DNA of 64,000 nucleotides from Actinomadura chibensis NBRC 106107 (GTDB taxonomy: Bacteria > Actinomycetota > Actinomycetes > Streptosporangiales > Streptosporangiaceae), in the NCBI RefSeq assembly GCF_001552135.1, contig NZ_BCQP01000058.1:18680-82679 (forward strand). The letters are read 5' to 3'. Below the pieces are notes generated by a model. The model searched no databases and had not been told where the DNA came from. It saw only the letters and a program-made list of their open reading frames with translations. Below are positions 25,628-33,978 of this stretch, one piece after another; within the stretch, counting starts at the first letter, position 1, and every line of letters starts with the position of its first letter. The translations under genes and the position numbers were made by a program.

Positions 25628-26022
25628 GACTTCTTCCTCGCAAATCTTCCGGTGCGGACGGGGGGCGGGGCATCAGCATGCTGCCATGCGCGGTGCCTCG
25701 GCTGCGGGGCCTCGGTGTGACGTGAACCGGGCCAACCATAATGTCTGGATGCGTCCGGCGTGTACCCGTCCCGTGACCGGCGGGCCCCGCACGGCTCGCA
25801 CGCCGGAACCGATGGCCCTACGATTCGTACCGATCGAGTAACGGCACGACGACGCGACACGGTATGCAGCAGGATGCCGGCAGGCCGACGGCGCACCCCG
25901 CCCGCTGCATCGAACGCTCCTGATCCCGGCCTGCCCGCGGCCACGCGGCGTGGGCGACCGCGGATGAAGTGTTCCCTGGACCCCCCGCTGCGACGCAGGG
26001 GTGCGACGGAAGGACGGCTAGC
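25628..26022. other. Divergent eccD/eccC intergenic region
   Basis: 395 bp without a plausible gene. It must hold promoters for both halves of the ESX locus. A CATAAT hexamer at 25737-25742 is the best -10 candidate on the plus strand, with GTGTGA 16 bp upstream as a weak -35. GGAAGGA at 26008-26014 is the ribosome site for the eccC GTG. No strong inverted repeat stood out. Confidence 0.45.
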
Positions 26023-29000
26023 GTGAGCACGGACATCGTCCGGCGCAGGGAGAGACGTGACCCCCCGCCCATGCCGCGTGGGGAGATCCTGCTCGAATCG
26101 CCGCCCGAGCTGCCCGAGCTGATCCCGCAGGGCATGCAGGCGGTGCTGACCTACCTGCCGATGCTCGCGGGGTCCGGCGCCATGGTCTTCATGATGGCGG
26201 GACGCGGCGGCGGCACGCTCCAGTACGTGGCGGGCGGCATGTTCGCCGTCTCCATGTTCGGCATGATGCTCGGCCAGGTCGGCCGCGGCAGCGGCGAGCG
26301 CAAGGTCAAGCTGAACAACGAGCGCCGCGACTACCTGCGCTACCTCGGGCAGGTGCGCAAGAAGGTCCGCCGGGCGGCCAAGCAGCAGCGCGAGGCGCTG
26401 GAGTGGGCGAGCCCCGACCCGGCGTCGCTGTGGTCGCTGGTGATGAGCGCCCGGCTGTGGGAGCGGCGGCCGTCCGACGACGACTTCATCCAGGTGCGGC
26501 TGGCGAGCGGCGCGCAGAAGCTCGCCGTGCAGCTCATCGCGCCGGAGACCAAGCCGATCGAGGACCTGGAGCCGATGACGGCGGGCGCGCTGCGCCGGTT
26601 CATGCGGACGCACGCGAACGTCCCGGGCCTGCCGATCTCGCTGTCGCTGCGGTCGTTCTCGCGGATCGTCCCGTCCGGCGAGCCGGAGGCCGTGTACGGG
26701 ATGGTCCGGGCGCTGATCGCGCAGATCGCCACGTTCCACTCCCCCGACGACGTGCGCGTCACGGTGTGCGCGTCGCGGGAGCGGATGCCGTGGTGGCAGT
26801 GGATCAAGTGGCTGCCGCACAACCTGCACCCGAGCGAGCACGACGCGGCGGGCGCGGTGCGGCTGATGGCCGAGAGCATGACGACGCTGGAGGCGATGTT
26901 CGGCCAGGAGGTGAAGGACCGCCCGCGCTTCCAGCCCGGCCTGTCCCAGGACGACCTGCCCTACCACATCGTGATCATGGACGGCGGCCAGGCGTCCTAT
27001 GACTCCCAGCTCGCCGCCGACGGCGTCGAGGGCGTGTGCGTCATCGACCTGACCGGGTCCGTCGCGCCGACGCCGGAGCCGACGATGCTGCGGCTGCGGG
27101 TCACCAAGGAGCAGGTCGCGCGTCTTACCAAGGACCGCACCGGCAAGGACGTCGCGACCCGCATCGGCAAGCCCGACTCGATCACGCTTCAGCAGGCCGA
27201 GGCGCTGGCCCGGCAGCTCGCCCCGCTGCGCGCGAGCGCCGCGTCCGGCCCGATGGAGGATGCCCTGTCCGGCGCCACCACGGTGACGTCGCTGCTCGGC
27301 ATCGAGAACCCGTTCAGCGTCGACCCGAACGAGACGTGGCGGCCGCGGGCGCCGCGCAACCGGCTGCGCGTCCCGATCGGCGTGGACACCGAGGGGCGTC
27401 CCGTCCACCTCGACATCAAGGAGTCGGCGCAGGGCGGCATGGGTCCGCACGGCCTGTGCATCGGCGCGACCGGGTCCGGCAAGTCGGAGGCGCTGCGCAC
27501 GCTGGTGCTCGGGCTGGCGCTGACGCATTCGTCGGAGGTGCTGAACTTCGTCCTGGTCGACTTCAAGGGCGGCGCGACGTTCCTCGGGATGGAGAACCTG
27601 AGGCACGTCTCCGCCATCATCACGAACCTTGAGGACGAGCTCCCCCTCGTCGACCGCATGTACGACGCGCTGCACGGCGAGATGGTCCGCCGCCAGGAGT
27701 ACCTCCGCGCGCAGGGGAACTACGCGTCGCTCCGCGACTACGAGAAGGCGCGCGAGCAGGGCGCCGACCTGAAGCCGATGCCGACGCTGTTCCTGGTGCT
27801 GGACGAGTTCTCCGAGCTGCTGTCCGCCAAGCCCGAGTTCGCCGACCTGTTCGTCATGATCGGACGCCTCGGCCGCTCGCTCGGCGTCCACATCCTGCTG
27901 GCGTCGCAGCGCCTGGAGGAGGGCAAGCTCCGCGGCCTCGACACGCACCTCTCCTACCGGATCGGCCTGCGGACGTTCTCCGCGCAGGAGTCGCGCGTCG
28001 TGCTCGGCGTCCCGGACGCCTACGAGCTGCCGTCCGCGCCGGGCCACGGCTACATGAAGTTCGGCACCGAGTCGATGACGCGGTTCCGCGCCGCGTACGT
28101 GTCCGGCCCGGCCACCGAGGACCTCCAGCCCAAGGAGAAGGCGGGGCCGCAGGTGGTGCGGCAGATCGTCCCCTACATCCCGGACTACATCCGCCCGCAC
28201 GTCATCGAGAACGGGCAGGAGCAGCAGCAGGGCGCGGAGGAGGAGTCGCAGGCGTCGCTGTTCGACGTGGTCGTCAAGCAGCTGGAGAACCACGGACCGC
28301 CCGCGCACCAGATCTGGCTCCCGCCGCTCGACGCCCCGCCCACGCTGGACGAGCTGCTCCCGACGCTCGCCGTCGTCCCCGGGCTCGGCCTGACGACCCA
28401 GCACGAGGGCTGGCGGAACCGGCTGCACGCCATCGTCGGCATCGCGGACAAGCCGTTCGACCAGCGCCGCGACCCGATGTACGTCGACCTGTCCGGCGCG
28501 GCGGGCAACGCGGGCATCGCCGGGTCGCCGCAGACCGGCAAGTCCACGATGCTGCGGACGCTGATGGCGTCCCTCGCGATGACGCACTCGCCGCAGCAGG
28601 TCCAGTTCTACTGCCTCGACTTCGGCGGCGGCACCCTCGCCGGGCTCGCCGACCTCCCGCACGTCGGCGGCGTCGCCAACCGGTTGGACGGCGACCGCGT
28701 CCGCCGGACGGTCGCCGAGGTCACCGCCCTGCTGGAGCAGCGCGAGCGCGAGTTCGCCGAGCGCGGCATCGACTCGATGCCGACCTACCGGCGGATGCGC
28801 GCGTCCGGCGAGATCACCGGCGACGGCTACGGCGACGTGTTCCTCGTCGTGGACGGCTGGATGACCCTCCGGCAGGACTTCGAGAACCTCGAACCCGTCA
28901 TCACCGACCTCGTCGCCCGCGGCCTCGGCTACGGCATCCACGTCATCGCGACGGTGAACAAGTGGTCGGAGTTCCGGATGAACGTCCGCGACCTGTTCGG

Positions 29001-29976
29001 GACGAAGCTGGAGCTGAAGCTCGGCGACCCGTACGAGTCGGAGATCGACCGGAAGCTCGCCGACAACGTCCCGGAGGGCAAGCCGGGACGCGGCCTGACC
29101 CGCGACGGGCACCACTGCCTCACCGCGCTCCCCCGGCTGGACGGCGACCCGGACGACTCGACGCTCGCGGAGGGCGTCCGCAAGCTGGTCGCCGCCGTCG
29201 CCCAGAACTGGGACGGCCCCGGCGCGCCGAAGGTGCGGATGCTGCCGTCCGTCCTGCCGGTGTCGTCGCTGCCCGCGGCGGCGGAGAGCGGCTCGCGGAT
29301 CCCGATCGGCATCGACGAGGAGAGCCTGTCGCCGGTCTTCCTGGACTTCGCGTCCGAGTCCCACTTCCTCGTGATCGGCGACACCGAGTGCGGCAAGTCG
29401 AACCTGCTGCGCATGATCACCAGCGGGCTGATCGAGCGGTACACCCCCGCGCAGGCGCGGATGATCTTCATCGACTATCGCCGGTCGCTGCTGGACGCCG
29501 CCGAGACCGAGCACCGGATCGGGTACGCCGCGTCCTCGGCCGCCGCGCAGGGCCTGGTCAAGGACATCGTGGGCGCCCTCCAGCAGCGGCTCCCGCCCGC
29601 CGACCTCACCCCGGAGCAGCTCCGCGACCGGTCCTGGTGGAGCGGCGCCGACCTGTACCTCATCATCGACGACTACGACCTCGTCGCGACGTCCAGCAAC
29701 CCGGTCGTCCAGCTGGCGGAACTGCTCCCACAGGCGCGCGACATCGGCCTGCACGTCATCGTGTCCCGCGCGTTCGGCGGCGCGGGCCGCGCCATGTACG
29801 ACCCGGTCCTCCAGCGCATCAAGGAGATGGGCTCGCCCGGCCTGCTCATGTCCGGGAACAAGGACGAGGGCGTCGTGCTCGGCAACGTCAAGGGACACTC
29901 GCTGCCGCCCGGCCGCGGCTACTTCATCAACCGCAGGAACGGCACCCGCCTCATCCAGACCGCACACCAGGAATAG
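26023..29976 (+). CDS. eccC: Type VII secretion motor ATPase EccC (fused EccCa-EccCb)
   Basis: 1317 residues from GTG, chosen because GGAAGGA lies ~9 bp upstream; the nearest ATG is 15 codons inside. Two membrane helices near residues 40-85 precede three FtsK/SpoIIIE ATPase domains. Walker A sites: GATGSGKS 481-488, GSPQTGKS 834-841, GDTECGKS 1119-1126. Walker B: D594-E595 in domain 1 (intact), D944-G in domain 2 (no catalytic Glu), D1216-D1217 in domain 3. Domain 1 is the active motor and the C-terminal domain recognises the YxxxD/E signal of substrates. It is the only EccC in the window, so it presumably serves all WXG and EGGDFSI-type substrates here. Confidence 0.97.
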   Translation: MSTDIVRRRERRDPPPMPRGEILLESPPELPELIPQGMQAVLTYLPMLAGSGAMVFMMAGRGGGTLQYVAGGMFAVSMFGMMLGQVGRGSGERKVKLNNERRDYLRYLGQVRKKVRRAAKQQREALEWASPDPASLWSLVMSARLWERRPSDDDFIQVRLASGAQKLAVQLIAPETKPIEDLEPMTAGALRRFMRTHANVPGLPISLSLRSFSRIVPSGEPEAVYGMVRALIAQIATFHSPDDVRVTVCASRERMPWWQWIKWLPHNLHPSEHDAAGAVRLMAESMTTLEAMFGQEVKDRPRFQPGLSQDDLPYHIVIMDGGQASYDSQLAADGVEGVCVIDLTGSVAPTPEPTMLRLRVTKEQVARLTKDRTGKDVATRIGKPDSITLQQAEALARQLAPLRASAASGPMEDALSGATTVTSLLGIENPFSVDPNETWRPRAPRNRLRVPIGVDTEGRPVHLDIKESAQGGMGPHGLCIGATGSGKSEALRTLVLGLALTHSSEVLNFVLVDFKGGATFLGMENLRHVSAIITNLEDELPLVDRMYDALHGEMVRRQEYLRAQGNYASLRDYEKAREQGADLKPMPTLFLVLDEFSELLSAKPEFADLFVMIGRLGRSLGVHILLASQRLEEGKLRGLDTHLSYRIGLRTFSAQESRVVLGVPDAYELPSAPGHGYMKFGTESMTRFRAAYVSGPATEDLQPKEKAGPQVVRQIVPYIPDYIRPHVIENGQEQQQGAEEESQASLFDVVVKQLENHGPPAHQIWLPPLDAPPTLDELLPTLAVVPGLGLTTQHEGWRNRLHAIVGIADKPFDQRRDPMYVDLSGAAGNAGIAGSPQTGKSTMLRTLMASLAMTHSPQQVQFYCLDFGGGTLAGLADLPHVGGVANRLDGDRVRRTVAEVTALLEQREREFAERGIDSMPTYRRMRASGEITGDGYGDVFLVVDGWMTLRQDFENLEPVITDLVARGLGYGIHVIATVNKWSEFRMNVRDLFGTKLELKLGDPYESEIDRKLADNVPEGKPGRGLTRDGHHCLTALPRLDGDPDDSTLAEGVRKLVAAVAQNWDGPGAPKVRMLPSVLPVSSLPAAAESGSRIPIGIDEESLSPVFLDFASESHFLVIGDTECGKSNLLRMITSGLIERYTPAQARMIFIDYRRSLLDAAETEHRIGYAASSAAAQGLVKDIVGALQQRLPPADLTPEQLRDRSWWSGADLYLIIDDYDLVATSSNPVVQLAELLPQARDIGLHVIVSRAFGGAGRAMYDPVLQRIKEMGSPGLLMSGNKDEGVVLGNVKGHSLPPGRGYFINRRNGTRLIQTAHQE

Positions 29977-29988
29977 GAGCACCCCCTT

Positions 29989-30468
29989 ATGGCCGAGTTC
30001 AGCCTCGGGCCGGACTTCGAGCGCTACCAGCGCGACATGCAGCAGCAGATGGGCGACCTGACGAAGATGCAGGAGTCCATCAAGGCCGCCGTCGGCCGGG
30101 GCGAGGCGGCCGACGGCCGGATCGTGGCCGAGTACAGGTCAGAGGGCGGCCTGACCAAACTGGACCTCGACCCCCGAGCCCTGCGGCTCCCCGCCGTCGA
30201 ACTCAGCGACGCGATCCGCACCGCGGTGAACGCCGCCGCGCAGGACTTCCAGACGAAGGTCCGCGAGGCCAGCTCCTCGATGTTCAACCTCCCGGACGAC
30301 CCGCAGAAGGCCGTGGACCCCGCCAAGGCCCTCGCCTCCCTGGACAAGATCGCCAACGGCTTCGCGGGCCAACTCCGCGACCTGGCCCGCGAACTGGGCG
30401 TCCAACAACAACGCGCCCAACAAGCAATGGAAAACTACAAGGGCCCCGGCTCCCCCGGCCCCCGCTAA
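29989..30468 (+). CDS. YbaB/EbfC-like DNA-binding family protein
   Basis: 159 residues; ATG at 29989, 12 bp after eccC with AGGAG overlapping its stop. An N-terminal helix (YQRDMQQQMGDLTKMQESI) is followed by the YbaB-type beta sheet (GRIVAEYRSEGGLTKLDLDPRAL) and a helix (ELSDAIRTAVNAAAQDFQTKV). A C-terminal amphipathic helix is Gln-rich. YbaB-like proteins bind DNA as dimers, but their paralogues in ESX loci have no settled role. Co-transcribed with eccC; a hairpin terminator follows. Confidence 0.85.
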   Translation: MAEFSLGPDFERYQRDMQQQMGDLTKMQESIKAAVGRGEAADGRIVAEYRSEGGLTKLDLDPRALRLPAVELSDAIRTAVNAAAQDFQTKVREASSSMFNLPDDPQKAVDPAKALASLDKIANGFAGQLRDLARELGVQQQRAQQAMENYKGPGSPGPR

Positions 30469-30479
30469 CCCCCACCCAC

Positions 30480-30510
30480 GGCCCCGGAACGCCACAACCG
30501 CTCCGGGGCC
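30480..30510 (+). terminator. Terminator after eccC operon
   Basis: Perfect 9-bp arms GGCCCCGGA / TCCGGGGCC with a 13-nt loop 12 bp beyond the stop. No clear U-run. Confidence 0.6.
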
Positions 30511-30549
30511 ACCAAACCCCCACATCAGCGGGCCTAGAGCGGGGTCTCG

Positions 30550-31140
30550 TCAGGCGCCGTCGAGGAGGTCGAAAGCGATGGGCGAGGCGACGACGAGCAA
30601 CTGGAGCGGGTCCGGTAGTGGGAACTCCACGTGCAGCCATCTACCGTTGAAGTGAGCGATGCGCATACCGGCCGAGTCGGCATAGTCGACCTTCTTGCTG
30701 TCCGATGGCGCCTTGAACAGTCCCCGGTAGACCCGCTGCTCCGCGTTGCAATGAATGGCTCCATCCGCATCACGCAGTCGCCACCTGTCCTGCATGATCC
30801 GCCACCGGTCCATTCCTCGACCGTCGAGCAGCGGATCGCTGTCAATTCGACCGATGCGTCTCCCGTCCGCGGCGTACAGGATCGGCGCTACCGATCCCTC
30901 TGCCGAACTGTCCGGACGCTCGATGATGAAGACCGGCTCGCCTTCCGGCGAAACCGCCTGAAGCACGGTACGGGAGTAGTCACGCTCGACGGCGAACATG
31001 CGCCCCAACTTCCCGCGCGGACGCCCACCTTCCAGTTGCCTCACGGAGGCGACGAGCCCGGAGTCGGCGTCGAAGTACTCGTACTGACGACGCCCCAGCA
31101 TATGGACGCGCAATCGCGGCGGACCAAGACGACTATCCAT
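30550..31140 (-). CDS. Tubby/LURP-one-like beta-rich protein (module 1)
   Basis: 196 residues, no signal peptide, predicted mainly beta. Alternating strands with G-turns (YADGRRIGRIDSD, DGAIHCNAEQRVYRG, IAHFNGRWLHVEF) recall tubby-like and LURP-one-related barrels, and a C-terminal hydrophobic stretch (LQLLVVASPIAFDLL) resembles their buried helix. The assignment is by pattern only. It is the third gene of module 1, 24 bp after the WXG-like membrane protein, and has a longer relative in module 2 (33100-33978) with the same YE[YF]xDA[DE][ST]G opening. Lipid binding at the membrane is a guess. Confidence 0.5.
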   Translation of the reverse strand: MDSRLGPPRLRVHMLGRRQYEYFDADSGLVASVRQLEGGRPRGKLGRMFAVERDYSRTVLQAVSPEGEPVFIIERPDSSAEGSVAPILYAADGRRIGRIDSDPLLDGRGMDRWRIMQDRWRLRDADGAIHCNAEQRVYRGLFKAPSDSKKVDYADSAGMRIAHFNGRWLHVEFPLPDPLQLLVVASPIAFDLLDGA

Positions 31141-31164
31141 CCGAGGTCCTGATGACCACCGTAG

Positions 31165-32427
31165 CTATTTCCATGGTGGGTCGAAGTTCTTCTCCTGACT
31201 TCCCCAAGGTGTCACGGAGGTCATCTTGTTCTCGCCCTTCCCGTCGACCCCGGCCGTGCCCTCGTAGTCGACTTTGGCGCCCGCATCCGGTTGTTCAGCA
31301 CCGACGCCATAGGTGGTCTTCGCGTTCCCCTGGGCGTCCCACTCCTTCTTGATGCCACCGGTGAGGTCGACTCCAGGCCCGGACTCTTTTCCTTTGAGTT
31401 CGAAGTCGCTTCCCGCATATCCTCCAGGTCCGTGCTGCCGGTGGCCTGACACTTCGAGTTCGGGGCCGTTTTTTCCCGGAACCTGGACTTTGGCCCCTCC
31501 TCCCACGTTCCATGTAGTGTCGTATTTCCGGTCGGCATCGAGATCTATTTCTTGGAGCGGAAAACCCTTCGTGCCCGAGAACTCGTTACGGCGGCCCGGG
31601 ATCGGGCTCCGCTCGCCGTTCGAGCGGTTCATGTAGGCGAGGCCGGTGTTGGCGGCGCTCTGCAGGAGGTTCGCGGCGGCTCCGGCCGAGCCGGTTACCG
31701 CGGCCTTCTTGAGGGCGGCCCAGGCTTCGGTGTTGCCGTGGTCCGACTGGTACTTCGCGGTCACCGCTGTACCGCCGGCGAGGACGGCCGCGCAGGCGTG
31801 ACCGGCCATTCCGAGCGCCCCCGTGACGACGTACGTCACGTTGAGTGCCGTCTGCGCCAGCGAGACGCACGCTCCGTACATGGCGCCGAGGCTGGCACCG
31901 GCCGCGGCGACCAGGGCCGCGAGGAAGCCCGCGATGGCGATGGCGAACATGGCATAGGCGAAGAGCGCCCAGGCCAATGAGATGAGCGCATAGTGGACGG
32001 CCATGCAGTAGTTGTGCAGGTAATCCAACTGGAGGCGGTACTCCTCCACCCTTTCCTCATACTTTTCACGGTCGTCCATGTTCCAGGCGGGTCGGGGAAT
32101 GCCCTCGACCAGGGACTTCAGTTCCCGCGAAGCTCGCTCCAGGTCGTTCGCGGCGCTCTCCCAGAACCCCGCCGCCTTCTCAAGGTTCTGCGGCTTGCCG
32201 GTGGCCAGCTTGAACTGGAAGGCGATCAGGAGCGCGGGTGGCAGGACGCCCGCCGACGCCGCCATCGTGACCGCCGCGCCCATCAGGGACTCCGCGGCCC
32301 CCGTCACGGAGTTTCCCGGGATGAACGAGCCCGCGACCGCCGCCGCGCCCGCGCCGCCCGCCGCGGCGCCGCCACCGGCGAGAGCCCTGCCTCTCGGCGC
32401 TCCGCGCGTACCGCCAGGAGGGGTCAT
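31165..32427 (-). CDS. WXG-like membrane protein with beta-repeat tail (module 1)
   Basis: 420 residues in four parts: a Gly/Ala-rich N-terminus; a helical WXG100-like domain with the turn W115-N-M-D-D-R and the following YEERVEEY; a hydrophobic region with about three helices (residues ~145-225); and a Gly-rich tail with beta-hairpin-like repeats (TTWNVGGGAKVQV) ending in FDPPWK. Two paralogues, 33975-35384 and 35841-37112, have the same order. It is preceded by a small YxxxD protein, like ESX substrate pairs. I infer an ESX-dependent, membrane-inserting or surface protein. No known family covers the whole chain. Confidence 0.7.
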   Translation of the reverse strand: MTPPGGTRGAPRGRALAGGGAAAGGAGAAAVAGSFIPGNSVTGAAESLMGAAVTMAASAGVLPPALLIAFQFKLATGKPQNLEKAAGFWESAANDLERASRELKSLVEGIPRPAWNMDDREKYEERVEEYRLQLDYLHNYCMAVHYALISLAWALFAYAMFAIAIAGFLAALVAAAGASLGAMYGACVSLAQTALNVTYVVTGALGMAGHACAAVLAGGTAVTAKYQSDHGNTEAWAALKKAAVTGSAGAAANLLQSAANTGLAYMNRSNGERSPIPGRRNEFSGTKGFPLQEIDLDADRKYDTTWNVGGGAKVQVPGKNGPELEVSGHRQHGPGGYAGSDFELKGKESGPGVDLTGGIKKEWDAQGNAKTTYGVGAEQPDAGAKVDYEGTAGVDGKGENKMTSVTPWGSQEKNFDPPWK

Positions 32428-32463
32428 GTCCGAATATCCTCCGTTCCACTTGCCGAACTGCGG

Positions 32464-32766
32464 TCAGCGCTCGATGTTGCTTTGCCGGTCTGCTCGCGCG
32501 TAGTTCTGTGCCGTCTTCGCCAGCCGCTCGGCGTAAGTCTCGGCGACCTTTTTCTGCGCTTTGAGGTCCTCGAAGGCGAACTGGACGGCGACAGGGTAGG
32601 CCGCGGACGCCGTGAAGCAGACGATGCTGAAGTCTCCGCCTTCGAGGTTGTAGGCACCGTCTTGGGAGAGCGTCTGACCGGCTCGGTCCACCAACGGGAC
32701 GACGATCTCTTGGAGATCCTGTCCGTGCTTGTCGATCCGCACCGGATCGGCGTCCTTCTGCCCCAT
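32464..32766 (-). CDS. EspC-like small protein with EGGDFSI motif (module 1)
   Basis: 100 residues; start at the second ATG (MGQKDADP), which has AGAGGA 6 bp upstream. Helical, with an invariant EGGDFSI, then AYP and QFAFED, and a C-terminal YARAD (Y89-D93) that fits the ESX export signal YxxxD/E. The layout recalls the EspC/ESX-target family. The EGGDFSI block is shared with the proteins at 35434-35736 and 37130-37513 and, as far as I recall, is not a known EspC hallmark. Lies 36 bp before the WXG-like membrane protein, its likely partner. Confidence 0.72.
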   Translation of the reverse strand: MGQKDADPVRIDKHGQDLQEIVVPLVDRAGQTLSQDGAYNLEGGDFSIVCFTASAAYPVAVQFAFEDLKAQKKVAETYAERLAKTAQNYARADRQSNIER

Positions 32767-33099
32767 GCACATCCTCTGTCAGGGCGGCCGAAACTCGCCT
32801 GAGGTCAATCGGACATGCATGTTAGAGCACACAGTAACGAGGGATCTACCGATAGCGACGACGACGAATCGCTTTGCCCCTTACGGCCAAACGGGGCAAT
32901 TCGCCGGTCGGTCGCACCCGCCCGCATGGATGCGCTGCTAATCGTGGCGGTCACATGCCCGAGGAGGGCCCGGGTAGGTCACGTAGCACGTTTGGGTCCC
33001 AGGATCGACCATAGTCGCCTGTCCGAATTTAAGGGCGCATCGAGCCGGGCATACGCAACCAAAGACGGCCGCCATCCGTAAATGCGTAAGAAGCGGGCG
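32767..33099. other. Gene-free region before module 1
   Basis: 333 bp with no convincing gene. It separates module 1 from module 2 and is AT-richer than its surroundings. A CTCTAACATGCATG stretch (minus strand, about 32810-32825) could be a -10 region for the module 1 genes, whose start is 45-60 bp downstream. Nothing else was identified. Confidence 0.4.
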
Positions 33100-33978
33100 T
33101 CAGGTGAGGAAGCGGATTACTAGGACTATTGCCGCTATGGCTACTGCTATTGGGAATACTAGTTTGTAGAGGTGTTCTAGGTGGGCTCTTTGGACGCCTG
33201 GGCGGAATACGGCTGAGGAGGCTCGGGTGCGGGTTGGGGTGCTGTATTCCGCTACGAACCTGTGTTGGAAATCGTCGTAGGCGGTGTGGACGTTTGTGAA
33301 GCCCGGGTAGATTTCCGGGGGTGTTTCGGTGGGGTCGCCGTTGGCTATGGGGAGGTGGAATTCGAACGCGGTTGCCAGGTAGGAGCCTATTAGCAGGGCG
33401 CGCCAGGCTCCCGTTACGCGGTTGTCGATGTGGAGGTCGCCGTTGCGGCGTTCGGCCAGGTGGGCGCCGTTGGGGGCGGTCCAGCGGACGGTGCGGGCGT
33501 CGCGGCCGTCGGGCAGGGTCGGACGGTCCAGGTTCGGCGGCTGCTCGAACACCAGGTCGGCGAAAGGTCGCCCGTTCGCGTCCAGCAGGCGGGCGGCGGG
33601 GGTCAGGTTCAGGCCCTGGTCGGTCGTGCCCAGGACGCGGCCGCCGCCATGGAACGTGGAATGGCTGTCGTATTCCAGCCTGCCGAGAATCGTGCCGTCG
33701 GGTCCGATGAACGCCATTTGCGGGGCGATGGGGTTGAGCTTCAGGTGCTCGGCCCGGTCGGCGTACATCAGCGTCGAGCCGTCGGGGGCTCGGACGGCGA
33801 AGGTGAGGCGGGGCGTCTGCACCTGGTCGGGGGTGAGGAAACTGCCGCGTGGGGAGCGGACGCGCGCCATTTCGATGAGCCGGGCTTGTGTCGCGCCTGT
33901 TTCGGCGTCCTGGAATTCGTAGAGGTCGGCGGGGTTCAGGCGGAGGGCGGTGGCGGTGAAAAGGGCGGCGGTCATCAT
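33100..33978 (-). CDS. Tubby/LURP-one-like protein with C-terminal membrane anchor (module 2)
   Basis: 292 residues; its ATG overlaps the stop of the WXG-like gene (ATGATGA), implying coupled translation. Repeated beta strands with D-G turns (APDGSTLMYAD, GPDGTILGRLEYDS, LDANGRPFADLVF) suggest a tubby-like barrel, and the last 22 residues form a single hydrophobic helix (tail anchor). The opening is similar to the protein at 30550-31140. The 3' 150 bp use codons such as CTA, ATA and GTA that are rare in the neighbouring genes. Function unknown. Confidence 0.6.
   Translation of the reverse strand: MMTAALFTATALRLNPADLYEFQDAETGATQARLIEMARVRSPRGSFLTPDQVQTPRLTFAVRAPDGSTLMYADRAEHLKLNPIAPQMAFIGPDGTILGRLEYDSHSTFHGGGRVLGTTDQGLNLTPAARLLDANGRPFADLVFEQPPNLDRPTLPDGRDARTVRWTAPNGAHLAERRNGDLHIDNRVTGAWRALLIGSYLATAFEFHLPIANGDPTETPPEIYPGFTNVHTAYDDFQHRFVAEYSTPTRTRASSAVFRPGVQRAHLEHLYKLVFPIAVAIAAIVLVIRFLT

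Noticed and set aside
25624..29982. 1452-codon open frame antisense to eccC
   Set aside because: Arg/Ala/Gly/Pro-rich composition typical of the antisense of GC-saturated codons, no domain, and exactly opposite a clear EccC gene.
32815..33081. 88-codon plus-strand frame in the module 1-2 gap
   Set aside because: No ribosome site, no motif and atypical codon use; probably chance.
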